Positions 9,419 through 16,913 of a DNA stretch of 64,000 nt are shown piece by piece; positions within the stretch are counted from its first letter, which is position 1, and each line of letters starts with the position of its first letter. Position numbers and translations under genes: made by a program. The stretch lies in NCBI RefSeq assembly GCF_014642075.1, contig NZ_BMIK01000005.1:62001-126000 (forward strand), given 5' to 3'. The notes beneath the pieces are model-generated. The model was given only the letters and a program-made list of their open reading frames with translations. It was not told the origin of the DNA and searched no databases. The stretch comes from Parapedobacter defluvii (GTDB taxonomy: Bacteria > Bacteroidota > Bacteroidia > Sphingobacteriales > Sphingobacteriaceae).

Positions 9419-12400
9419 ATGAGCCGAATATTATCCTGCTTCTTTATTAGTATTGCCTGCATCCTGCTTGTCCGCTGTACCAGCGATTCGAATCCCCGAA
9501 GAGCTGAGGTATTGTTTTTGGCAGGTAACGATGCATCGATCGAGTCCGGGAAGTATGCCTCGTGGCTGGCTATTGAACTTTTTAAAAGCGGGATTAATCT
9601 CACATATACGGCTGATTGGAACGATCTGAATGAAGCTAATATAGACCGATATGATGGGATTGTGCTGTTTTCCCGTGTGGATTCGATTTCTTCCGATCAG
9701 GAAAACACGTTGGATGACTTCGTAAAAGGCGGGAAAGGACTGATCGCTATCGGTGTGAAACCACCTATAAGTGGAGACGCGATTGAGGGAGACGCAGGTA
9801 ATGCGGCTGCGGATTCGGCAGATCGGATGACCAAGGGCAGGGGGCGCATCTTTCATACGCCTCATGGTAACGATGCAGCCACTTGGAAGCGGCTTGATTT
9901 TCTGCGGTTGGTCAGCAACGGTACCCAATGGGCTATCGGAGACAGGGTGATGGGGTTGGTTGCGCAACTGAAGATTCCCCAAGTAAGCATCTATGAAGAT
10001 ACCATTGCTGATTTTACCGCACGGCATTTTGTTCCGAAGATGCAGGACCCGTTGTCGCCTGAGGAGTCACAGAAATTGATGCAGATTCCGATAGGTTTCG
10101 AATTGCAATTGTTTGCTTCTGAACCCGATATCGTTAACCCGATGGCGATGAGTTGGGATGAAAAGGGTCGGTTGTGGATCATTGAAGCCATGGATTATCC
10201 CAACAATTTTGTGGAGTTGAAGGGAGAGGCCAACGACCGGGTTAAGATCTGTGAAGATACAGATGGCGACGGTGTGGCCGATAAGTTTACGGTATTTGCC
10301 GACGGTCTGAATATCGCGACAAGCCTGACATTTGCCAATGACGGTGTTATTGTTTCCATGGCACCGCACTTCATTTTCTTGAAGGATACGGATGGCGATG
10401 ACGTTGCCGACCAGCGGGACACGCTGATGACCGGATGGAATAAGAATGACACGCACGCGGGGCCTTCCAATCTGCAATATGGTTTTGACAACAAGATTTG
10501 GGGAGTTACCGGGTACGCCGGTTTCAATGGCCTTATCAATGGGCAGCGGCTTGCCTTTGGTCAGGGTGTTTATCGTTTTAAGCCGGATGGGTCAGATTTT
10601 GAATACTTAGCAACGACCAGTAACAACACGTGGGGACTGGGGATGACCGAAGATAACAACGTGTTTATTTCTACTGCTAACAATACGCACAGTGCATTTT
10701 ATTCGATGCCCGAGCAGTTGATGCTGCGTAGGCTGAAGGAAGATGACCGAAAGCTCAACGTCAGTGCCGTCCAGAAAATCGATGGGCATTATGAAGTACA
10801 TGCGATGACACCCAACCTGCGTCAGGTAGACGTTGTGGGCGGCTTCACTTCTGCAGCGGGACACCAGCTATATACCGCGAGGGATTATCCGCAGCACTAT
10901 TGGAATAAGGTCGCTTTTGTGACCGAACCGACGGTACGCTTAATCCACAACGCGGTCATCGAACCGGATGGTGCCGGTTTCAAAGAACATGACGGGTGGA
11001 ACCTTGTCGCCAGTTCAGATGAATGGTACGGACCTGTTCACGCAGAAGTTGGCCCGGATGGCGCCGTCTGGATACTCGACTGGTATAATTTTATCATCCA
11101 GCACAACGTATTCGTCCCCGCCCAGGCTCCTTCTGACAAAGTATTGCCGTTTGTTGACCAACCGCATGGCCCAGGCAACGCGTTCGAGAGCGACTTGAGG
11201 GACAAAAAATATGGCCGCGTTTACCGGCTCGTATATAAAGATGCCAAACATAAAGCTGGCCATAAGCTTTCAAAAGACGATTCAAAAGGATTACTGAATG
11301 CACTGAAAAGCGACAACAAATTCTGGCGGATGCACGCCCAGCGGTTATTGGTCGAGCGGAAGCAAGATGACGTTGCAGGCGACCTGATCCGGATTGCATC
11401 CGACCAAAAGGTCGACGAGATCGGATTAAACAGCCCGGCTGTCCATGCGTTGTGGACCTTGCGGGGGCTTAACCTGATCGAAAAGCGCCAAGATGTGTTT
11501 GATGCCGTTGTCAAGGCTTTCAACCACCCGGCTGCCGGTGTGCGGAAGGCTGCCGTGCAAGTGCTGCCTTTAGACAGCCGATCTCTCGATGCCCTGTTAC
11601 AGAGCGGGCTTCTGAAAGATAGCAATCTCAATACGCGCTTGGCGGTATTCGTGAAGCTTGCGGAATATCCTGCGTCGGATGCAGTTGCCAGTGCACTGGT
11701 TGAAGCTACCAACGACTCGGTCAATGAGAACGACCGGTGGTTGTCACAGGCTCTGTTCAGCGCGATCGCACGCCACGAAGATGCATTCTTCAAAGCAGCG
11801 GCTACCGCTTCGGCAAGCAACTTTACCAAGCGTATCCTCGAATCGCTGGTTAATGAACAATATGTATTGGGACGCCGTACCCGCTTTCCGTTTTCGCCAG
11901 ACGTTTCCAATAAAGAGATTTATATCCAAACGGAAGTAAGCCGCCGCGATAATCAGCCCTACCGTGGCCTGATCGTCGGGCAGGGCGACAAGACTGCAGG
12001 ATATGCACTCTTCGTGAAGAACAACAAGCTCTTTTTTGAAATTTACCAGCATGGCCAGACTGCTTCGGTATCTTCCCGTGGCAGCGTGCCGAACAATTTC
12101 TTGGCCGAAGCACACCTAAAAGCAGACGCAACGATCGAGTTGTCTGTGAACGGCGTTAGCCAGGGTACTGCGAAAGCCATGCACCTCTTCGCCGAGCCGT
12201 TGAAACTCAACCTGCGCTCGGGCGAGGATTTTGATGAAGCTTATGCCTTCACCGATTATGGTGGATCTTCTGAGTTCACGGGCAATGTCAACAACATCAC
12301 CGTAAGACTGGCCAAGACAAACCTGCCCGCGGTTGGTACCCAGGAAAATGCCAGCTTGGATGATCCTGCCAATGCTACGCCATCAACGCGTATCGAACTG

Positions 12401-12760
12401 AAAGCAGTGAAAGACATCATGCAATACGACAAGAAAACGTTTACGGTCCAGGCAGGCAAACGCATCACATTGGTGTTCGAAAACCCGGATGGTATGCAGC
12501 ACAATCTGTTGATTATCCAGCCCGGTACGCTGGATATCGTGGGCAAGGCGGCTGATGACATGTTGCGTTCGTCCGAAGCGTTTGACAAGCAGTATATCCC
12601 TTCGATTCCTGAAGTGCTGCACCATACGCCGCTGGTCAATCCCGGCGAAAGCTTTACGCTGGAATTTACCGCTCCGACGGAAGCCGGGGATTATCCTTAC
12701 GTATGTACTTTCCCCGGTCATTGGCGGGGGATGAATGGTATTATGCACGTTGTAAAATAG
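9419..12760 (+). CDS. Multidomain ThuA-like/propeller/HEAT/cupredoxin lipoprotein
   Basis: A 1113-residue exported protein, probably a lipoprotein (LLVRC, Cys20). Domains in order: a shortened ThuA-like domain at about 29-180; a sorbosone/glucose-dehydrogenase-like propeller of the membrane-bound dehydrogenase type (DUF7133-like) at about 220-590, with calcium-binding-like DTDGDGVADKF and DTDGDDVADQR; HEAT-like helices at about 610-800; a jelly-roll-like segment at about 815-965; and a C-terminal cupredoxin with a full type-1 copper set, His1028, Cys1096, His1101 and Met1105. Many relatives in this group carry a cytochrome c domain instead; no CxxCH motif is present here. It probably oxidises a sugar or related alcohol and passes electrons to copper, which is an inference. 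It heads a cluster of sugar-modifying enzymes. Confidence 0.75.
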   Translation: MSRILSCFFISIACILLVRCTSDSNPRRAEVLFLAGNDASIESGKYASWLAIELFKSGINLTYTADWNDLNEANIDRYDGIVLFSRVDSISSDQENTLDDFVKGGKGLIAIGVKPPISGDAIEGDAGNAAADSADRMTKGRGRIFHTPHGNDAATWKRLDFLRLVSNGTQWAIGDRVMGLVAQLKIPQVSIYEDTIADFTARHFVPKMQDPLSPEESQKLMQIPIGFELQLFASEPDIVNPMAMSWDEKGRLWIIEAMDYPNNFVELKGEANDRVKICEDTDGDGVADKFTVFADGLNIATSLTFANDGVIVSMAPHFIFLKDTDGDDVADQRDTLMTGWNKNDTHAGPSNLQYGFDNKIWGVTGYAGFNGLINGQRLAFGQGVYRFKPDGSDFEYLATTSNNTWGLGMTEDNNVFISTANNTHSAFYSMPEQLMLRRLKEDDRKLNVSAVQKIDGHYEVHAMTPNLRQVDVVGGFTSAAGHQLYTARDYPQHYWNKVAFVTEPTVRLIHNAVIEPDGAGFKEHDGWNLVASSDEWYGPVHAEVGPDGAVWILDWYNFIIQHNVFVPAQAPSDKVLPFVDQPHGPGNAFESDLRDKKYGRVYRLVYKDAKHKAGHKLSKDDSKGLLNALKSDNKFWRMHAQRLLVERKQDDVAGDLIRIASDQKVDEIGLNSPAVHALWTLRGLNLIEKRQDVFDAVVKAFNHPAAGVRKAAVQVLPLDSRSLDALLQSGLLKDSNLNTRLAVFVKLAEYPASDAVASALVEATNDSVNENDRWLSQALFSAIARHEDAFFKAAATASASNFTKRILESLVNEQYVLGRRTRFPFSPDVSNKEIYIQTEVSRRDNQPYRGLIVGQGDKTAGYALFVKNNKLFFEIYQHGQTASVSSRGSVPNNFLAEAHLKADATIELSVNGVSQGTAKAMHLFAEPLKLNLRSGEDFDEAYAFTDYGGSSEFTGNVNNITVRLAKTNLPAVGTQENASLDDPANATPSTRIELKAVKDIMQYDKKTFTVQAGKRITLVFENPDGMQHNLLIIQPGTLDIVGKAADDMLRSSEAFDKQYIPSIPEVLHHTPLVNPGESFTLEFTAPTEAGDYPYVCTFPGHWRGMNGIMHVVK

Positions 12761-12783
12761 AGCACTCACTAATTATATTGAAG

Positions 12784-13491
12784 ATGAACAAGACGATGAA
12801 ACTATTGGCAGGGTTTGCCCTGGTATTGATGAGCACGGGTGTGGTATTGGCCCAAAAGCCGCTCCGGATTTTGATGGTAGGCGGCGGGGGATCCCATGAT
12901 TTCGGTCGGTGGTACGGCCAGGAAGACAAAAAGACCATCGAGTCGACCGGTAAATATAGCGTGACATATACCGAACAGACGGATTCCATACCAGCCTATC
13001 TGAAACAAGCTGACCTGCTGATTTTGACAAACAATCAACCGATCAGTGCAGCAGGGCAGGCAGCTATCACCAAGTTCGTCGAGAAAGGACATGGGCTGTT
13101 GCTCCTCCATGCCGCGGTATGGTATAACTGGGAAGACTGGCCCGCTTATAACCTAAACTATGTGGGGGGAGGCAGTAAAAGCCACGAAAAGCTTCAGGAA
13201 ATAAAAAGCTTTGTCGTTAATTCCGGGCATCCGATTACACAAGGCGTTCCGGCTAAGTTTGAATTTGTGGATGAGTTGTACCGTCACGTACCCGATCCCG
13301 CTGCGAAAGGAATCGAGGTATTGGTCATTGGTCAATCCAAGGAAACCGACGCAGTTTATCCAGGCGTATTTACGGTGAAGCACCGGAAAGCAAAAATAGC
13401 CGGAATTACAACAGGCCACGATGAGCGCAGCCATCAACATGAAGCATATAAGACCTTGTTAATTAACGCGGTCAATTGGATTGCGGACTAA
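12784..13491 (+). CDS. Exported ThuA-domain protein
   Basis: A 235-residue protein made of a Sec-type signal peptide (about 1-24, ending VVLAQ) and one complete ThuA (trehalose-utilisation) domain. The domain has the expected start (RILMVGGGGSHDFGRWY), a central GHGLLLLHAAVW, HPITQGVP and a final GITTGHDERSHQHEAYKTLLINAVNWIAD. ATG 12784 is preferred because the signal peptide begins there; the frame is open further upstream inside the previous gene. ThuA proteins are linked with conversion of 3-keto sugars together with a Gfo/Idh partner (ThuB in rhizobia), and such a partner follows directly. Confidence 0.85.
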   Translation: MNKTMKLLAGFALVLMSTGVVLAQKPLRILMVGGGGSHDFGRWYGQEDKKTIESTGKYSVTYTEQTDSIPAYLKQADLLILTNNQPISAAGQAAITKFVEKGHGLLLLHAAVWYNWEDWPAYNLNYVGGGSKSHEKLQEIKSFVVNSGHPITQGVPAKFEFVDELYRHVPDPAAKGIEVLVIGQSKETDAVYPGVFTVKHRKAKIAGITTGHDERSHQHEAYKTLLINAVNWIAD

Positions 13492-13527
13492 ATAGAAAAA
13501 ATATAATTAGCTAATAAGAATCAGAAT

Positions 13528-14637
13528 ATGTCAAAAATCACTGTCGTTATCGTAGGTATGGGTTTTGGGAAGGAATTCATTCCCATTTATCAGAAGCACC
13601 CGAATATTAAAGCCGTAGGAATCTGTACCCGGAATGAGGACACACTTAATGAATTAAAGGACAAGTTTAATTTGGATGATAACCTGATTTTCACTGATTT
13701 CGAAGAGGTAGTGAAGCGGGAAGACGTCGATGCCATTCACATTGTGACGCCCGTGCCGGAACACGCACGCATGACGCTGGCATCGCTGAATGCGAACAAG
13801 CATACCGCCTGTACCATTCCGATGGCGATGACGGTGGAAGATTGCAAAGCGATTGTAGCGGCCAAACGCAAGTCGGGCAAGGTATACATGATGATGGAGA
13901 CCGCGCTGTACACCCGCGAGTTCCTCTATGGGTTAAAGCTGGCCGAAACAGGGCAATTGGGAAAAATCCAGTTTGTGCGCGGGTCGCACATCCAGGATAT
14001 GAGTATGGAAGGTTGGGCGGACTACTGGAAAGGATACCCGCCAATGCTGAACGGTACACACGCCATATCTCCGTTGCTGCGTATCAATAACACGATTGCG
14101 GAATCGGTGGTTTGTCATGGCTCGGGCAGATTATCTGATGATCTGGCAAGCCGTTACAATGCCCCCTATGCGGTTGAGACCGCGACCTTCAAATTGAAAA
14201 ATTCGGACGTGGTTGCTGAGGCAACGCGGTCGTTGTTTGACGTCGTCCGCCAGTATCGCGAGAGCTATGACGTATATGGCACGAAGATGTCGTTCGAGTG
14301 GGAACAGCTACAGGATGAAGAACACGTCATCTTCGACGGTGGGGAAAATGCGCGGCGGATTGATGTGCCGGATACCGATGAATTGTTGATTCCGGAGATC
14401 GCCGACTTTACCAAACGGGAAAAGATTGACGATCCCAACCACGTCTCCTTTCTTCAAGGGGCGGGACACGGTGGTTCACATCCCCACTTGGTACAGGAAT
14501 TTGTTGCGGCCATTGTAGAAGGCAGGGATTCAGCCGTGGATGCTGCCCTTGCCGCAAACTATACCTGTGCAGGTATTTGTGCGCATGAGTCGGCCATGAA
14601 AGGTGGCGTGCGGGTAGAAATACCAAGTTTTGAATAG
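13528..14637 (+). CDS. Gfo/Idh/MocA-family oxidoreductase, atypical EKP motif
   Basis: A 369-residue cytoplasmic NAD(P)-dependent oxidoreductase of the glucose-fructose oxidoreductase family, with no signal peptide. The Rossmann nucleotide-binding loop is VIVGMGFGKEF near the N-terminus, followed by ICTRNED and an AIHIVTPVPEHARM strand. At the site where the family normally has EKP, the sequence reads CTIPMAM, so the Lys thought to assist catalysis is replaced by Ile. The rest of the domain pattern, including SHIQDMSMEGWADYW and a late HGGSHPHLVQEF segment, is intact. It sits between ThuA and an epimerase-like gene. Likely substrate is a sugar or sugar acid; the exact reaction is unknown. Confidence 0.88.
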   Translation: MSKITVVIVGMGFGKEFIPIYQKHPNIKAVGICTRNEDTLNELKDKFNLDDNLIFTDFEEVVKREDVDAIHIVTPVPEHARMTLASLNANKHTACTIPMAMTVEDCKAIVAAKRKSGKVYMMMETALYTREFLYGLKLAETGQLGKIQFVRGSHIQDMSMEGWADYWKGYPPMLNGTHAISPLLRINNTIAESVVCHGSGRLSDDLASRYNAPYAVETATFKLKNSDVVAEATRSLFDVVRQYRESYDVYGTKMSFEWEQLQDEEHVIFDGGENARRIDVPDTDELLIPEIADFTKREKIDDPNHVSFLQGAGHGGSHPHLVQEFVAAIVEGRDSAVDAALAANYTCAGICAHESAMKGGVRVEIPSFE

Positions 14638-14655
14638 TGAACTGAGCTTGTAAAG

Positions 14656-15534
14656 ATGGATATAGGAATAAGCACGTTTGTTTGGGTCTCACCGTTTTCT
14701 ACGGCATCTTTTGATGTGCTGCGGAAAGCTAAGGACATCGGCTACGACGTCATTGAAATTGCCGTGGAAGACCGGGAATTGATCGATTGGGTGGCCTTGA
14801 AAAAGGCATGTCACAGTTTGGGTCTGAAAGTGACCGTAAGCGGTGCGTTCGGGATGGACCGCGATATTTCCAGTGATCAAGCCAGAGTCCGGGCGAACGG
14901 GCTTTCCTATATCATCGATTGCCTCGAAATAGCCAATGAACTGGAAAGCCCCATCTTCGGGGGGCCATTGTATTCCGCGGTAGGAAAGACCCGGCTGGTT
15001 CCCGAAGCGCAGAAACAGCAGGAGCGCCAATGGTGTCTGGAAAACCTTCACTTGGCGGCACGCCGGGCAGAAGCACTGGGGGTAACTTTAGCATTGGAGC
15101 CGCTAAATCGTTTTGAGACCGATATGATCAATACGGTCGACCAAGCGATTGCATTAGTAGACGAGGTTGCAAGTGATCGGTTGAAAATTCTGTTGGATAC
15201 GTTCCATAACAATATTGAAGAAAAAAATATCCCAGCCAGTATACTCAAGTTGGGTGATCGGCTGGTCCACGTACAGGCCAATGAAAATGATCGCGGAACA
15301 CCGGGGACAGGCCACCTCGATTGGCTGGGAATACGCGATGCCTTACAGACGATCGGCTACGGGGGAAGTCTGGTCATAGAAACATTCGGTGCGCCCTCCA
15401 AAGAACTGGCGAGGGCAGCTAGTATCTGGCGGCCATTGGCGGCCAGTGCAGATGAGCTGGCGGCAGAGGGCTTTGGATTTCTAAAAAAGACATTTTGCGG
15501 TGGGGAGGGCCGCTATTCAAATCAGATAGATTGA
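14656..15534 (+). CDS. Tagatose/psicose-3-epimerase-like TIM-barrel protein
   Basis: A 292-residue sugar isomerase/epimerase of the AP-endonuclease-2 TIM-barrel fold. It resembles D-tagatose 3-epimerase in several blocks: Glu148 (LALEPLNRFETD), Asp181 (LLDTFHNNIEE), the NENDRGTPGTGHLDW loop and Glu242 (VIETFG) followed by ARAASIWRPL. By eye, the metal-binding His of the epimerases (His-x-His before the loop) is His205-Val-Gln207 here, so the second His is Gln. The gene follows the Gfo/Idh gene by 18 nt and is probably co-transcribed. Related TIM barrels in keto-glycoside pathways act as lyases, so that role is also possible. Confidence 0.83.
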   Translation: MDIGISTFVWVSPFSTASFDVLRKAKDIGYDVIEIAVEDRELIDWVALKKACHSLGLKVTVSGAFGMDRDISSDQARVRANGLSYIIDCLEIANELESPIFGGPLYSAVGKTRLVPEAQKQQERQWCLENLHLAARRAEALGVTLALEPLNRFETDMINTVDQAIALVDEVASDRLKILLDTFHNNIEEKNIPASILKLGDRLVHVQANENDRGTPGTGHLDWLGIRDALQTIGYGGSLVIETFGAPSKELARAASIWRPLAASADELAAEGFGFLKKTFCGGEGRYSNQID

Positions 15535-15568
15535 TCCAATGGTAATACCTAATTAAAACAAACCAAAA

Positions 15569-16777
15569 ATGATTAAAAGAAGAGAATTTATCCGTGCATT
15601 GAATGCGGGTATGGCCCTCGGGCTGGTGTCTAAATCGGCCGTTGCAGGATGGTTCCTGCCTCCTGCGGAGACCGCTTTGCAGGATGAGCTGGCCTACCAT
15701 ACCATCCGGTCTGTCGACTTCCGAGACATACGGATGCAGTATCCACGTTTTGTGGGGAAGAATGCGAGATTGGATGTACACGGGTTCGGACCGCGCATCG
15801 AAGTATGCACCCTCACCACTGATAAAGGCGCAACGGGATGGGCTTCCCTGCTGGGTGGTCGGGGCGCTGCGCAACGGCTTGTACCGGAGTTGGTGGGCAA
15901 AAAACTGTCAGAAGTATTTCAGGTCACAGCAGGTCTTACCGATGATCGGTTCCTTCCATTCGATATTGCACTGCACGATTTGGCAGGCATCGTTTTGAAT
16001 AAGCCGGTATACGCGTTGCTGGGCCGTGATAAACCGTTTACCACGAAGTACTACACGGGTATGATTTATTTCGATGATCTCGAACCAGCTCATGCACCCG
16101 GTGGGATAGACAAGGTATTGAGGGAATGCCGCCAAGATTATGAATTCGGATATCGGCAGTTCAAGCTGAAGATTGGGCGTGGCCACCGCTGGATGTCACT
16201 GAAAGATGGGCTTGCCCGCGATATTGAAGTGACGAAGGCCGTAGCGCAAGCCTTTCCGGATTGCGATATCCTAGTGGATGGTAACAACGGATTCACGTTC
16301 CACGAGTTTACTCAGTACCTTACCGGGATAGGGGATACCCCACTGTTCTGGATCGAAGAACCTTTCCACGAAACGGTGGAAGATTACCGCAAACTCAGGA
16401 ACTGGATGAAAGATGCCAACGTCAAGAGCCTACTTGCAGATGGGGAAGCGGATCCGGATCCGGTGTTGCTGGATGAGCTGATGCGTCAGCAACTGATGGA
16501 TGTACATATTTCGGATATCGAGGGATTAGGCTTTACCAATTGGCGGAAACTCATGCCCGGTCTCATCCGATACAACGTGCAGGCATCGCCCCACGCCTGG
16601 GGCTCGTTGCTTAAATCTTATTATACCGCCCACTTGGCGGGAGGCCTTGGAAATACCGTAACAATCGAGGGTGTTACCAGTACCTCTGATGACGTGGATC
16701 TCAGCGGATATACGATCAAAGATGGAAACCTAATTCCCTCCGACGCACCAGGGTTTGGAATGAAATTATTGAGATAG
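15569..16777 (+). CDS. Exported enolase-superfamily (mandelate racemase-like) protein
   Basis: A 402-residue protein with a twin-arginine-like signal (KRREFIR near the start, cleavage probably near residue 27) and an enolase-superfamily body. The three carboxylate metal ligands are visible: Asp237 (LVDGNNG), Glu263 (WIEEPF) and Glu293 (ADGEADP). A Lys pair in FKLKIGRG is the usual base-bearing KxK motif of the mandelate racemase subgroup, and HAWGSLLK marks the last barrel strands. These enzymes abstract a proton alpha to a carboxylate, typically dehydrating or epimerising acid sugars. Export of such an enzyme is unusual. It closes the region B cluster; no clear terminator follows. Confidence 0.85.
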   Translation: MIKRREFIRALNAGMALGLVSKSAVAGWFLPPAETALQDELAYHTIRSVDFRDIRMQYPRFVGKNARLDVHGFGPRIEVCTLTTDKGATGWASLLGGRGAAQRLVPELVGKKLSEVFQVTAGLTDDRFLPFDIALHDLAGIVLNKPVYALLGRDKPFTTKYYTGMIYFDDLEPAHAPGGIDKVLRECRQDYEFGYRQFKLKIGRGHRWMSLKDGLARDIEVTKAVAQAFPDCDILVDGNNGFTFHEFTQYLTGIGDTPLFWIEEPFHETVEDYRKLRNWMKDANVKSLLADGEADPDPVLLDELMRQQLMDVHISDIEGLGFTNWRKLMPGLIRYNVQASPHAWGSLLKSYYTAHLAGGLGNTVTIEGVTSTSDDVDLSGYTIKDGNLIPSDAPGFGMKLLR

Positions 16778-16913
16778 TCAGACGCGAGCCTTCCATAGGT
16801 CCGCCGCCTATAATTGAGTGTCAATAAATCAATTTAGCAGATATTCGAATTTAGTCAATTGAATGAGGATTAGTTAATACAGTTATCAACAATTAAAACA
16901 AAACAACAGAATT

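Noticed and set aside
11221-11910. Open frame of 229 codons opposite the large multidomain lipoprotein gene
   Set aside because: It lies wholly inside a gene with clear HEAT-like repeats on the other strand and has a Ser/Arg-rich random-looking sequence.
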